The translations under genes were made by a program, and so were the position numbers. Positions 1 to 7,680 of a stretch of 26,272 nt of DNA are shown piece after piece. Positions within the stretch are counted from its first letter, which is position 1. Each line of letters starts with the position of its first letter. Origin of the DNA: a virus. The notes under the pieces are model-generated. The model did no database searches. It saw nothing but the letters and a program-made list of their open reading frames with translations, and was not told the origin of the DNA. Where the stretch lies: IMG/VR virus record IMGVR_UViG_3300023313_000027, positions 1 to 26,272 of that record; one strand, 5' to 3'.

Positions 1-345
1 CGTTGTGGTGTGGCCAATTTCAAAACGCACACGTTATATCAGTCGTGTCACATTCTTCACAAGCGCGGCAGATATTATATTGCTCATTTCAAAGAAATGT
101 TTGCTTTGGATGGTAAGTGCGCACCAGAACGAATTTCGGAAGAAGATTATGATCGACGAAACAGAATTGCCGAATTGCTTGAAAAATGGGGCTTGTGTGT
201 TCTGAAAAAGAGGGTCACTTGCTTTTCTGGCGACAAGCGAACCAAACTGTTTGTCTTGAAGCACAAAGAACTAGAAGAAACAGACGAAAACGGCAACAAA
301 AAATGGAAATTGGAGAGCAAATATGATTTCGAGAATGATTATTGA
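1..345 (+). CDS. regA: RegA-like translational repressor, 5' end cut off by window
   Basis: RegA of T4 binds early mRNAs at their start regions and represses their translation. The open frame runs in from the window edge and ends at TGA 343-345, so the N-terminus is missing. The visible 114 residues contain the stretches LYQSCHILHKRGRYYIAHF and KEMFALDG, which match the conserved core of T4 RegA (YQSCHILQKKGLYYIVHFKEM), followed by EERISEEDYDRRNRIAELL-like helical sequence and a basic C-terminus. T4 RegA has 122 residues, so only a short N-terminal piece is lost. In T4, regA lies in the replication gene cluster, consistent with the neighbours here. The 3' end overlaps the dUTPase start by 23 nt, suggesting translational coupling. 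Confidence 0.92.
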   Translation, partial: RCGVANFKTHTLYQSCHILHKRGRYYIAHFKEMFALDGKCAPERISEEDYDRRNRIAELLEKWGLCVLKKRVTCFSGDKRTKLFVLKHKELEETDENGNKKWKLESKYDFENDY

Positions 346-865
346 TAAGCAAAAGACACCAAAATTGGGCATCTACAAGATGTTCGATGACGTTGTTCTG
401 CCCGAATTTGCTACAGATCAGGCAGCATGTTTTGATTTGCGCTTTTATCCGCATGGTTCGGTTTTAGTTTACCGCAACAATAACAAACACGTCACTGGCG
501 AACCGATGAACGAAGAAACCGAAAAGCTGGTGATTGCTCCAGATACTCGTGTCATGGTGCCAACTGGAATCATTATGGATATTCCTAAAGGCTACAGCGT
601 CCGACTACATTCTAGATCATCGCTAGCACTTAAATCTGGTTTGCGACTGGCGAATAGTGAAGGCGTTATCGATTCGGATTACGTTGATGAAGTCATGGTG
701 TTGCTTCACAACTATTCGCACCGAAATGTTGAGATTGTTCGCGGAGAACGAATTTGTCAAGCGGAACTGGTGAAAAATCAGCCGGTTGAATTTGTTGAAT
801 GTAAAAATATTCCAGAAAGAAAAGGAAATCGCAAAGGCGGTTTCGGTTCTACGGGTAAGGAGTGA
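323..865 (+). CDS. dut: Trimeric dUTPase (dUTP diphosphatase)
   Basis: Hydrolyses dUTP to dUMP and PPi, keeping uracil out of phage DNA and feeding dTMP synthesis. 180 aa. All five motifs of the homotrimeric family can be seen: motif 1 AACFDLR (~34), motif 2 RSSLALK (~98), motif 3 GVIDSDYVDEV (~114), motif 4 RICQAELV (~142) and the glycine-rich motif 5 RKGGFGSTGKE at the C-terminus. It is a little longer than typical enzymes (about 150 aa), with an insertion between motifs 1 and 2. ATG 323 has GGAGAG at 312-317, 5 nt upstream; ATG 335 is an alternative start. It starts inside regA and is followed after 3 nt by the nuclease gene. The next gene's ribosome binding site overlaps this gene's stop codon. 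Confidence 0.93.
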   Translation: MISRMIIDKQKTPKLGIYKMFDDVVLPEFATDQAACFDLRFYPHGSVLVYRNNNKHVTGEPMNEETEKLVIAPDTRVMVPTGIIMDIPKGYSVRLHSRSSLALKSGLRLANSEGVIDSDYVDEVMVLLHNYSHRNVEIVRGERICQAELVKNQPVEFVECKNIPERKGNRKGGFGSTGKE

Positions 866-868
866 AAA

Positions 869-1234
869 ATGTTTGAATATAAAGCAGAAGTTGTGCGCGT
901 CATTGACGGAGACACCGTAGTTTTGAACATCGATCTTGGTTTTAACACGATCATTCGTGATGAGCATGTTCGTCTATACGGGATCGATGCTCCAGAAAGC
1001 AGAACGCGCGATCTAGCAGAAAAAGAAAAGGGTTTAGCGGCCAAAGATTTTCTTAAAAGTATTTTGTCGCCGGGTGATGTTGTTACATTTCGTTCTGATA
1101 GATATGATTCTACCGGCAAATATGGACGTTCTCTCGGAACGATTCTGAAAACCGTCGGCGATCAAGTGATCGACGTTAATCAGCTAATGATTTCCGAAGG
1201 TCACGCAGTACCATATTTTGGTAGCAAACGCTGA
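869..1234 (+). CDS. Staphylococcal-nuclease-like (SNase) endonuclease
   Basis: Calcium-dependent thermonuclease fold, 121 aa, a single SNase domain. Family signatures: VIDGDTV (~11), RLYGIDAPES (~35) containing the catalytic Arg, EKGLAAKDFL (~52), and DRYDSTGKYGRSLGTI (~77) containing the second catalytic Arg/Tyr region. There is no signal peptide, so it probably acts in the cytoplasm, for example on host DNA or RNA; that role is inference. AAGGAG at 857-862 lies 6 nt before ATG 869 and straddles the dut stop. The TGA stop overlaps the next ATG by one base (TGATG), so the cluster regA-dut-nuclease-1234 gene reads as one operon. Confidence 0.9.
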   Translation: MFEYKAEVVRVIDGDTVVLNIDLGFNTIIRDEHVRLYGIDAPESRTRDLAEKEKGLAAKDFLKSILSPGDVVTFRSDRYDSTGKYGRSLGTILKTVGDQVIDVNQLMISEGHAVPYFGSKR

Positions 1235-2115
1235 TGAAGGGTGTAGTCGAAGGCACGATTGTCTTATGCGACGATCGTGGTGTCTATGTGCCAACGCTTA
1301 GAGAAATCGTCACGAAAACAGATCAAGACGTTCTTTCTTGTTCGCTAGACGACAAGCAAATCAAACTGCTATCGCTTTTTGATTTCATCCAAAAAATCAA
1401 AAACGCTGAACCGCTTGCTATTGATTTGCTTCATTCGCAAAAGCAACAGGCATCGACGCCGGAATGGAACATGATTGTCGAACACAAAAACAAAGCATAC
1501 GCAAAAGATATGCCAGAAATGTTTAATTATTTTCGTTCGATGGTTGAACGCTATGGCATCGAAGGCACAAAACTGGCTTCGTTGAAAAAATGCTTGAAAG
1601 TGTGTGATGGCATTAGGATCAAATCGGAAACCATTGGTGATTATTCGATGTTCATGCCGGTATCCGAGTTTTTGTGGTTTGATAATACAGATGAAGATGT
1701 GTTATATGTTGTTTGCGACGAGCGATTTTCTTTGCTAACAACATTCGATGAATTTGAAAGAAAAGTGAAATCGATGATCGAACAAATCGAAACGGATGTG
1801 GGCATCGATGACAACGATGGTGTTGATTTTAATGCTGTATCAAAAGCATTGAAGATCGGCTATCAACTGAAATCGCTATATGAGAGCGGCGAAATCAATT
1901 TGACAACGGATCAACTAGAATTTGTTGATCGCGTTTCGTGTGGCACGATTGATATTGCTGAAATTCGTCCAGTCTTTAGTGATTTGTTGAAGGAAGTTGA
2001 ATCATTGAAAGAACAAGCACAACTACCAGAACACATCGATTGTGGTTTCTGGGACAATTTGTATCTTTCAGTTTGTTCGTTCGCTTGGGCGAAAAACGTG
2101 GCGCTGGTGATTTGA
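1234..2115 (+). CDS. Unknown protein, possibly divergent RlaP-type nucleotidyltransferase relative
   Basis: 293 aa, not securely recognised. Residues ~45-110 (LFDFIQKIKNAEPLAIDLL, then EWNMIVEHKNKAYAKDMPEMF, then RYGIEGTKLASLKK) recall the helical C-terminal part of phage RlaP-like predicted nucleotidyltransferases, but the GS...DxD catalytic motif is absent at the N-terminus. If related, it would be catalytically dead or very divergent. The C-terminal part is acidic and helical. No signal peptide or membrane segment is seen. The start ATG overlaps the previous stop (TGATG), with no strong ribosome binding site, so translation probably depends on coupling. Its own TGA overlaps the next ATG in the same way. 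Confidence 0.75.
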   Translation: MKGVVEGTIVLCDDRGVYVPTLREIVTKTDQDVLSCSLDDKQIKLLSLFDFIQKIKNAEPLAIDLLHSQKQQASTPEWNMIVEHKNKAYAKDMPEMFNYFRSMVERYGIEGTKLASLKKCLKVCDGIRIKSETIGDYSMFMPVSEFLWFDNTDEDVLYVVCDERFSLLTTFDEFERKVKSMIEQIETDVGIDDNDGVDFNAVSKALKIGYQLKSLYESGEINLTTDQLEFVDRVSCGTIDIAEIRPVFSDLLKEVESLKEQAQLPEHIDCGFWDNLYLSVCSFAWAKNVALVI

Positions 2116-2384
2116 TGAATCAAACCAAACTAGAATCGCTCATTGAATCACTGTTCAACACCATGTCTGGCTTCTTGCTATCGTGGCTGGCATGGATTTT
2201 TGTCGTTGCGCCATATTTCGGCATTCCGTTTGAGTGGACTTCGAGCATCGGTGTAACCATCTTCTTCACTTTTCTTTCGCTGTTTCGTAACTATGTCATT
2301 CGACGAATGTTTGCTAATGGCTTCCATGAAGCAGCGAAAGACTTGGCGAAGAAAATCTTGAAACTATCAAAAGGAGTTAAATGA
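2115..2384 (+). CDS. Small membrane protein, DUF7220-like
   Basis: 89 aa. Two hydrophobic segments can be seen, at about residues 18-36 (LLSWLAWIFVVAPYFG) and 44-57 (SIGVTIFFTFLSLFRNY), followed by RRMF and a lysine-rich tail. The pattern 'SLIESLFNT..GFLLSW....VAP.FG' and 'FT..SL.RNYVIRRMF' resembles the short DUF7220 membrane proteins common in phages and plasmids of proteobacteria; their function is unknown. An earlier in-frame start at 2040 is less likely because 2115 forms a TGATG overlap with the upstream stop. It probably sits in the host inner membrane. Confidence 0.8.
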   Translation: MNQTKLESLIESLFNTMSGFLLSWLAWIFVVAPYFGIPFEWTSSIGVTIFFTFLSLFRNYVIRRMFANGFHEAAKDLAKKILKLSKGVK

Positions 2385-2522
2385 ATGGCTAAAAAGAAAG
2401 CTGGTTCTATCAGCAACGACAAATTCACTTCAAAGAAAACTACAATCGGTAACGGGATTCATAGCCGCACATCACGCAACAAGCATTCAACGAAGAAGAA
2501 ATATCGCGGACAGGGCAAATAG
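2385..2522 (+). CDS. Small basic protein, 45 aa
   Basis: Short gene with a strong ribosome binding site: AGGAG at 2372-2376, 8 nt before ATG 2385, which is immediately after the TGA of the previous gene. The product is rich in Lys, Arg and Ser (begins MAKKKAGSISNDKFTSKK, ends KKKYRGQGK) and has no hydrophobic core, so it is probably disordered or nucleic-acid binding. The KKYRGQGK ending reminds me of small basic proteins in T4-like phages. No function can be assigned. Confidence 0.7.
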   Translation: MAKKKAGSISNDKFTSKKTTIGNGIHSRTSRNKHSTKKKYRGQGK

Positions 2523-2560
2523 GCACTTGAATTTCCGTTCGTGAAACACTACAAATATGC

Positions 2561-2581
2561 TGTGACGCTGAAAAGGTCACA
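2561..2581 (+). other. Hairpin in the hsp20 leader
   Basis: TGTGAC (2561-2566) and GTCACA (2576-2581) form a 6-bp stem with a 9-nt loop, in the 86-nt gap before the Hsp20 gene. There is no T-tract, so it is not a terminator. It could modulate translation of the small heat shock protein, as RNA thermometers do for cellular hsp20 genes, but it does not enclose the ribosome binding site (around 2596-2601). Confidence 0.35.
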
Positions 2582-2608
2582 CAAAATCTGCCGAAAGGAG
2601 AAGAATCA

Positions 2609-2968
2609 ATGTATTTCACGACACTTGACATGCTGGACAAGCATAATTCCTATCCACCATATAACATCATTAAAGTCGATGACGATAATTTCATCGTCGA
2701 AATTGCTGCTGCTGGCCGCACCAAAGATTCCTTTGAAGTTAGCCAGCACGAAGGCATTTTGACTGTTAAGGGTGATGCGCTTCCCGAACCGAAAGGGAAA
2801 TATCAGACGCAGCGCATTTCAAACAAATCATTCGTTCAAGAGTATTCGCTTGGTGAATATATCGACGTTGAGAAGGTGAAATACGACAATGGTTTGCTCG
2901 TGATTGAACTGAAACGCAACATTCCAGAAGCGAAACGACCGAAAGTGTTTGCTATTGAAGCGTCTTGA
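2609..2968 (+). CDS. hsp20: Hsp20-type small heat shock protein
   Basis: ATP-independent holdase chaperone, 119 aa, similar in plan to IbpA/IbpB. YPPYNIIKVDDDNFIVEIAAAG (~15-36) matches the start of the IbpA alpha-crystallin domain ([22 protein letters not shown]). GILTVKGDA and the closing YDNGLLVIELKRNIPEAKRP match beta strands 8-9 and the C-terminal anchor (IbpA: NGLLYIDLERVIPEAKKP). The N-terminal arm is short. Hsp20 genes are frequent in T4-like phages of aquatic bacteria, where a role in capsid or scaffold folding has been suggested. GGAG lies 8-11 nt before ATG 2609. A strong terminator follows 25 nt after the stop. Confidence 0.95.
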   Translation: MYFTTLDMLDKHNSYPPYNIIKVDDDNFIVEIAAAGRTKDSFEVSQHEGILTVKGDALPEPKGKYQTQRISNKSFVQEYSLGEYIDVEKVKYDNGLLVIELKRNIPEAKRPKVFAIEAS

Positions 2969-2992
2969 TTTGAAACAAAGATGAACAAATTG

Positions 2993-3015
2993 GCCGGCCA
3001 CTCGCCGGCTTTTTT
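2993..3015 (+). terminator. Rho-independent terminator after hsp20
   Basis: GCCGGC (2993-2998), loop CACTC, GCCGGC (3004-3009), then six T (3010-3015). It separates the regA-hsp20 operon from the kinase/polymerase operon, whose promoter -35 begins 2 nt later. Confidence 0.92.
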
Positions 3016-3016
3016 G

Positions 3017-3045
3017 TTGACAAGCGAAAGCCGTTGATGTATAAT
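3017..3045 (+). promoter_or_regulatory. Sigma70 promoter for dNMP kinase and polymerase
   Basis: Perfect TTGACA (3017-3022), 17-bp spacer, perfect TATAAT (3040-3045). It is immediately after the terminator, with GGAGGT at 3055-3060 downstream. Confidence 0.92.
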
Positions 3046-3064
3046 TGCGCAAACGGAGGTGTTG

Positions 3065-3610
3065 ATGAAAATTATTGGATTGACTGGGAAAGCACGCAGC
3101 GGCAAAGACACAACAGCCAAGTTTTTACAATCTAAACTTCATAACGCATCGCTATATGCTCTTGCTGATCCATTGAAGCAAGCAGCAGCAACCATGTTCA
3201 ACATTTCATTGTCTGATTTCTATGACGCCGAACGAAAAGAAGAAATCAATCAATTCTGGGGAATGTCGCCAAGAGAAATCGCACAAAAGTTGGGAACCGA
3301 ATGTGCGCGCGACGTTTTTCGTGAGGATTTTTGGCTCAAGCGTTGTGAAAGCCAGTTGTTGGACGATCCCGACTATTTCATCATCACCGATGTTCGCTTT
3401 GACAATGAAGCAGCATGGGTTCGTGAGCGTGGCGGATTTGTTGTCGAGATTGTCCGACCATCGCTCAATTCTGGTGTCGTTCGAGATCATGTTTCGGAAG
3501 CCGGTGTTTCCGACGATTTGATTGATCTAACAATCGTGAATGACAAAGATTTGACGCATCTTGAAAACCAAGTCAATCATTTCATTGAACATTTTTTGGG
3601 GAAAGCATGA
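3065..3610 (+). CDS. 1: Deoxynucleoside monophosphate kinase (T4 gp1-like)
   Basis: Phosphorylates dNMPs to dNDPs for phage DNA synthesis. 181 aa; T4 gp1 is longer (241 aa). The P-loop GKARSGKD is at residues 8-15. FGMSPREIAQKLGTECAR-like sequence (here WGMSPREIAQKLGTECARD, ~61) is the conserved substrate region of the T4 family, followed by ITDVRFDNEA (~107), the Walker-B like strand and DVRF motif. ATG 3065 is preferred over upstream GTG 3059 because GGAGGT ends 4 nt before it. The stop overlaps the polymerase ATG (ATGA), so the two are co-translated from the strong promoter at 3017-3045. Confidence 0.9.
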   Translation: MKIIGLTGKARSGKDTTAKFLQSKLHNASLYALADPLKQAAATMFNISLSDFYDAERKEEINQFWGMSPREIAQKLGTECARDVFREDFWLKRCESQLLDDPDYFIITDVRFDNEAAWVRERGGFVVEIVRPSLNSGVVRDHVSEAGVSDDLIDLTIVNDKDLTHLENQVNHFIEHFLGKA

Positions 3611-5136
3611 GCTTTTATACATCCGTTATTCCTTACGGCAACTATATTTTGTTGCGCGAAGTCGATGATTTTGGGAATCGCGTTCAGCGGCGAATCAAGG
3701 GATTTGCTCCCGAACTGTTTTTGCCGACAAACGACCCAAGTAAAGCTGTAGCAGAATCAATCGACGGAACAAAACTAACAAAGTGTCAAGATATTGACAC
3801 GATCAGCAAAGCGAAAGAGTTTGTTTACAACTATAGAGACGTTGAAGATTTCGACGTTTATGGCACAACCAATTGGGCAATTCAATTTATTTTGTCCAAT
3901 TATCCAGATCAAATCGAATTCGATTCGTCAAAAATTCGCATCTTCAACGTCGATATTGAGGTGTATGCTAAGGATTCATTTCCGCATCCAGAAGATGCTG
4001 TTTATCCGATCAATTTGATTCAGTTGATCGATTCTGACGATCCTTCAACTGTTCGTGTATGGGGAACTGGCACAATCGAACCAATCCCCGACACCATTTA
4101 TACCCAATGCCACGATGAACAGGAATTATTGTTAAAATTCCTCGAATACTGGGAATCGAATTGTCCCGATGTTCTAACTGGTTGGAATATCAAGGGCTTT
4201 GACGTGCCCTATATTTGTAACCGCCTAAAAACATTGTTCGGCGAAGCAACCATGTCTCGCTTGTCTCCTTGGAAGAACGTTAGAGAGACGAACTATCGAA
4301 ACGATTTCGGACAACAGCAAATGACACACTTGATTGATGGTGTTTCTGTTCTCGATTATTTGGATTTGTACAAGAAATACACCTATACCAACCAAGAATC
4401 ATATACGCTAGATCATATCGGGCATGTCGAACTAAAGGAGCGGAAAGTTGACTATTCCGAAATCGGCACACTTCATGGGTTGTGTGACACCAACTATCAA
4501 AAATTCGTTGAATATGGCGTGAAAGACGTTCGATTGGTTCAACGTTTGGACGATAAAATGAAGTTGCTTGACTTGGTTTTCACCATCGCATACATGACTA
4601 AGCAAAACTACACCGATACTTTTTCTCCAGTGAAAACTTGGGAAACCTTGATTTATACCAAGTTGCGCCATGAAGGGCGCTATACAAAGATCAAGACGAA
4701 AAACGATAATGTTCGCCATAGGAAAATTGCAGGCGCTTATGTTCAGCAACCAGAAACGGGAAAGATGCGCAGATGGGTGTTGTCTTTCGATTTGAACAGT
4801 CTATATCCCCACCTCATCATGCAGTACAACATTGGATTTGAAACCATGCGAAACAAAGACCCAAATTATATTGCTCCGAGCTTTGATGGTGGCGATTTGC
4901 GTCTGAATGATTTGGAAAAGTTGGTTGTTGCCGAATTTGACACGAGCTACGCTAAAGAACAATGTTGTTCGATGACAGCAAGTGGTTTTTTGTTTGATAA
5001 CAGCAAACAAAGCATCTTGTCCGAATTCATGGAATCTATCTATTTTGGGCGAAAACAGACCAAGAAAGAAATGCTTAGATTGTCGCAGATTAGAGAAGAA
5101 GTCAAAAACGAAATGACTAGACGAGGTTTGATGTGA
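3607..5136 (+). CDS. 43A: DNA polymerase gp43, N-terminal fragment (exonuclease plus palm motif A)
   Basis: Family B replicative polymerase, first half, 509 aa. Exo I NVDIEV has D116 and E118 (T4: D112/E114). Exo II is NIKGFDVPYICN (~195) and Exo III YGVKDVRLV (~300). Polymerase motif A is DLNSLYPHLIMQYN starting at D395. The chain ends in the fingers with FGRKQTKKEML and NEMTRRGLM. Motifs B and C are missing here and present in the gene at 6030. 509 plus 368 residues gives 877, near the 898 of T4 gp43, so almost nothing has been lost and the parts probably assemble as a two-subunit enzyme. That is known for split gp43 of some Aeromonas T4-like phages. The 3' end overlaps the convergent endonuclease gene by 20 bp. 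Confidence 0.95.
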   Translation: MSFYTSVIPYGNYILLREVDDFGNRVQRRIKGFAPELFLPTNDPSKAVAESIDGTKLTKCQDIDTISKAKEFVYNYRDVEDFDVYGTTNWAIQFILSNYPDQIEFDSSKIRIFNVDIEVYAKDSFPHPEDAVYPINLIQLIDSDDPSTVRVWGTGTIEPIPDTIYTQCHDEQELLLKFLEYWESNCPDVLTGWNIKGFDVPYICNRLKTLFGEATMSRLSPWKNVRETNYRNDFGQQQMTHLIDGVSVLDYLDLYKKYTYTNQESYTLDHIGHVELKERKVDYSEIGTLHGLCDTNYQKFVEYGVKDVRLVQRLDDKMKLLDLVFTIAYMTKQNYTDTFSPVKTWETLIYTKLRHEGRYTKIKTKNDNVRHRKIAGAYVQQPETGKMRRWVLSFDLNSLYPHLIMQYNIGFETMRNKDPNYIAPSFDGGDLRLNDLEKLVVAEFDTSYAKEQCCSMTASGFLFDNSKQSILSEFMESIYFGRKQTKKEMLRLSQIREEVKNEMTRRGLM

Positions 5137-5986
5137 TTCCTTTTTTGGATGTGTTTTCTTTTGCTAAAGTGCCGCTTGTTCCTAGAACAATTCCACGATG
5201 AGATTTGGTGCGACCTTTGATGATTTCCGAAAGGCCGACCGCAGTCAAATCCAATTGCGGAAATCTCTCCATCAATTCAATTCTCGTTCCTCTGAATGCC
5301 GTTTTTGATGGGACGTGGAAGAAATCATAGACGTTTTTGTCTGCGCTTGGATTCTTGATTCCTTTCATCGACGACCTTTGTGGTGGAACGTCTGATGTTT
5401 GAACCATCCAATTTTTACAGCAGCGATTTGGGTTTTTGATGATTAAATCAACTTCTGGGTGAGAAATGTCATAGTTGTCGATCAATTCAAACTTGGTTCC
5501 GAAGAAATGTTCTTTGGTTTCGACGTTGTAGAACAAGAAATTGACCTTGCCATATTTTGAAATGTCTCTAAGTCGGCTTTTCAATTTGTGGTTTGGTTTA
5601 GAATTCAATATCGAAAGAGAAACCGCTGCTGCTTGTTTTGCTTTATCGAACAGTCTAGCATTGACATAGCGCGGTTTCCCGTTGCGAAAATCGGTTGACA
5701 TTCTGCGCCACGCGATTGCCATTTTGTGTTCTTCTAAACCGACGCAAAATTCATAGAGCAAGTGATGAGCGACGAAATGTTCTTTTGCCGTTAGCAAGAC
5801 GATGTTTTCTTGTTTGTTTGAGCCGCCCATAGATTTTGGGAGAATGTGATGACATTCATAATAGATGAAGTTTTCGTCCGACGGCTTTAACTTTTTTCTT
5901 GCTTGACTTTTTGCTCTGGTGATGATAGCTTTGTACCACAAGAAATGCTTTGAATTTGTTTTGTGACCTAAAAATAAACGTTCCAT
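5117..5986 (-). CDS. HNH homing endonuclease inserted antisense in the polymerase gene
   Basis: 289 aa, encoded opposite to the polymerase halves it separates. The HNH core reads ECHHILPKSMGGSNKQENIV (catalytic His pair 46-47, Asn 61) followed by LLTAKEHFVAHHLL (His 70, 74, 75). The N-terminal MERLFLGHKTNSKHFLWYKAII is typical of phage HNH endonucleases. The C-terminal part contains two repeats of the type F(F/Y)NV..KEHFFGTKFELIDNY and FFHVPSKTAFRGTRIELMERF, probably DNA-binding modules. ATG 5986 is chosen because a late promoter motif ends 6 nt upstream; frame extension to 6181 would run into the polymerase C-fragment. There is no Shine-Dalgarno. Expected role: self-propagation by cutting uninterrupted gene 43. 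Confidence 0.88.
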   Translation of the reverse strand: MERLFLGHKTNSKHFLWYKAIITRAKSQARKKLKPSDENFIYYECHHILPKSMGGSNKQENIVLLTAKEHFVAHHLLYEFCVGLEEHKMAIAWRRMSTDFRNGKPRYVNARLFDKAKQAAAVSLSILNSKPNHKLKSRLRDISKYGKVNFLFYNVETKEHFFGTKFELIDNYDISHPEVDLIIKNPNRCCKNWMVQTSDVPPQRSSMKGIKNPSADKNVYDFFHVPSKTAFRGTRIELMERFPQLDLTAVGLSEIIKGRTKSHRGIVLGTSGTLAKENTSKKGITSNLV

Positions 5987-5991
5987 ATTGT

Positions 5992-5999
5992 TATTTATG
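5992..5999 (-). promoter_or_regulatory. Late promoter (CATAAATA) for the HNH endonuclease
   Basis: On the minus strand CATAAATA is followed by ACAAT and then the ATG. It resembles the T4 gp55-dependent TATAAATA. Its position implies a leaderless or almost leaderless mRNA. T4 homing endonuclease genes are also often placed under late promoters. Confidence 0.65.
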
Positions 6000-6029
6000 G
6001 TTTTTGAAAATCGATTTCGGGAGAAATAG

Positions 6030-7136
6030 ATGGTGGATAATTTGAATAATTTGAATAATTTGACTGATGACGAACTGCGCGAAAAATATGACGAGTTGGG
6101 GAAGAAAATCGTTGCTCTGGATAATGAGCAATTGGCAAAAAAAACGTTATTAAACAGTTGCTTTGGTGGATTTGGTAACAAATACTTTCAATTCTTTGAC
6201 CCAAATCTAGCAGAATCAATAACTTTATCTGGCCAGCTATCTTTACAGTGGATCACAAGAAAGCTGAATGAGTATTTTTCAAAAATCCTAAAAACACAAG
6301 ATAAATTAGTCATTTATGGCGATACGGATTCCGTCTATCTAGAATTATCGCCGATTGTTGATGCTTGTTGTGATGGTATGACCGAAGAACAGGTCGTCAA
6401 TTTCCTAGATCAATTAGCGAAAGAACAAATCGAGCCGATCATCGACAAAGCATATCAAGAACTCGCTGAATACATGAACGCATACGATCAAAAAATGTCA
6501 ATGAAGCGCGAAGCGATTTCGTCTTGTGGTTTTTGGAGTGGTAAGAAACGCTATGCTCTATTAGTACACGATAACGAAGGCGTTAGATATGCTGAACCGA
6601 AATTGAAAATCATGGGATTGGAAATCGTCAAATCGTCCACACCGGAAGCAGTCCGTGATGATTTGAAGAAGTTGGTCAAAGTCATGTTGACCGATGGCGA
6701 AACTGCAGCACAAAAATTCATTGAGGAAGTGAAAAAGAAGTTTTTTTCGTTGTCCGTTGAAGATATTGCTTCGCCTCGTGGCGTGAACAACTTGGAAAAA
6801 TTTGTTGATTCGTCTGGCAATTACAAGAGCGGGATTCCGATTCATGTGAGAGCAGCACACAACTACAATAAAATGGTGGATCGAACTGGCATTGTTGCCG
6901 AAAAAATCAAATCTGGCGACAAGATCAAATTTGTCAAGCTCAAGACACCAAACCCGTTGTGTCAAAACGTCATTGCTTTTCCGAGCCATTTGGGTTTGCC
7001 GGACGAATTTGGCTTGAAAGATTACGTCGATTATGCTACAATTTACGATCAAGTGTTTTTGTCTCCGGCAAAAGCAATGTTGGATGCGGTGAAATGGGAA
7101 GCAGAGAAACAGATCACGCTGGAAGATTTCTTTTGA
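6030..7136 (+). CDS. 43B: DNA polymerase gp43, C-terminal fragment (motifs B and C, thumb)
   Basis: Second half of the family B polymerase, 368 aa. It starts in the fingers (LTDDELREKYDELGKKIVAL), then motif B KKTLLNSCFGGFGN (38-50), motif C YGDTDSVY with the catalytic Asp pair (~96-103), KKRYALLV (the KxY motif, ~165) and the thumb. The C-terminal DAVKWEAEKQITLEDFF (ends LEDFF) looks like the sliding-clamp binding peptide of T4 gp43 (C-terminus ...LFDMFDF). GGGAGA at 6019-6024 lies 5 nt before ATG 6030, so it has its own good ribosome binding site. A short 9-bp repeat codes for the Asn-Leu rich start. An intact clamp-binding tail and catalytic site suggest the split enzyme is active. Confidence 0.95.
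   Translation: MVDNLNNLNNLTDDELREKYDELGKKIVALDNEQLAKKTLLNSCFGGFGNKYFQFFDPNLAESITLSGQLSLQWITRKLNEYFSKILKTQDKLVIYGDTDSVYLELSPIVDACCDGMTEEQVVNFLDQLAKEQIEPIIDKAYQELAEYMNAYDQKMSMKREAISSCGFWSGKKRYALLVHDNEGVRYAEPKLKIMGLEIVKSSTPEAVRDDLKKLVKVMLTDGETAAQKFIEEVKKKFFSLSVEDIASPRGVNNLEKFVDSSGNYKSGIPIHVRAAHNYNKMVDRTGIVAEKIKSGDKIKFVKLKTPNPLCQNVIAFPSHLGLPDEFGLKDYVDYATIYDQVFLSPAKAMLDAVKWEAEKQITLEDFF
6041..6063 (+). repeat. Short tandem repeat at the start of 43B
   Basis: TTTGAATAA is present at 6041-6049 and 6050-6058, with a partial third copy TTTGA at 6059-6063. It encodes alternating Leu/Asn residues (NLNNLNNL). It marks the edge of the endonuclease insertion and may be a slippage product at the site of past cleavage and repair. 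Confidence 0.6.
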
Positions 7137-7151
7137 TGCTAAAAATTGTTG

Positions 7152-7180
7152 TTGACAACGGGTGTGGTTTGTGTTATCAT
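7152..7180 (+). promoter_or_regulatory. Sigma70 promoter for the sspB-like gene
   Basis: TTGACA (7152-7157), 17-bp spacer, TATCAT (7175-7180). It gives an untranslated leader of about 110 nt before ATG 7297. The leader holds a small hairpin, GCGCCG-AAAA-CGGTGC with one G.U pair, near 7198-7213. Confidence 0.8.
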
Positions 7181-7296
7181 TCGATTGTTGGCTAGAAGCG
7201 CCGAAAACGGTGCTAGAACGCATTTGAATTTCGTTTGAATAGGTTGACCGCAGAAATAATTTTTGATTGATTTGAAGGCGGTTTTTGGAGCTTAGA

Positions 7297-7680
7297 ATGA
7301 AAATGATCGATATTGTCTTGAATGACATCAAAGAACGGTTTGAACACAACGTGCCATATTTCTATCGGTTGGGTTGCGTCGTCAATTCTGCTCTGGACAT
7401 TCCAGATCATGTTCGCGCGAAATACGAACAGCAAATTGTGTTTGAATTGCGCGACGATTTGGACGAATATGTTGACTATGATTTCAAAAGCAGAACGCTC
7501 ATCGTCAACATGCGGTTTTCCGGTGTTCCTTACACGGTGGCCATTCCGGTGGATAATGTGAAAGCGATTTCTGATGAATTGAACAATGAAATCATCACAT
7601 TTTCGCCGATCACCGAAGAACGCGAACAACCAAAACCGAAGAAGCCGCATTTGCGCGTGGTTTCTAGCGACGATGGCTAA
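7297..7680 (+). CDS. sspB: SspB-like ClpXP adaptor for ssrA-tagged proteins
   Basis: SspB tethers ssrA-tagged polypeptides to ClpXP. 127 aa. The core aligns with E. coli SspB: QQIVFELRDDLDEYVD (~45), then LIVNMRFSGVPYTVAIPVDNV (68-88, E. coli RFNARFGGIPRQVSVPLAAV), then the family's low-complexity acidic/proline linker (ITEEREQPKPKK) and the C-terminal ClpX-binding XB peptide, here HLRVV (118-122; E. coli ALRVVK). So both the tag-binding domain and the ClpX tether seem intact. ATG 7297 has GGAG 7287-7290 upstream. It has its own sigma70 promoter, and a tmRNA gene lies 1 kb downstream. The functional link between them is inferred. An alternative, a generic SspB-fold protein, is less likely given the XB motif. 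Confidence 0.86.
   Translation: MKMIDIVLNDIKERFEHNVPYFYRLGCVVNSALDIPDHVRAKYEQQIVFELRDDLDEYVDYDFKSRTLIVNMRFSGVPYTVAIPVDNVKAISDELNNEIITFSPITEEREQPKPKKPHLRVVSSDDG

Noticed and set aside
5117-6029. Group I intron inside the polymerase gene
   Set aside because: 43A ends in its own stop, 43B starts with its own ribosome binding site and ATG, and the endonuclease is antisense. No intron core elements were recognised.
6561-7349. Long minus-strand frame (262 aa) opposite polymerase fragment 43B
   Set aside because: Lies fully over the well-supported polymerase motifs; its protein has many His/Phe/Cys runs typical of an antisense shadow, and no ribosome binding site or family.
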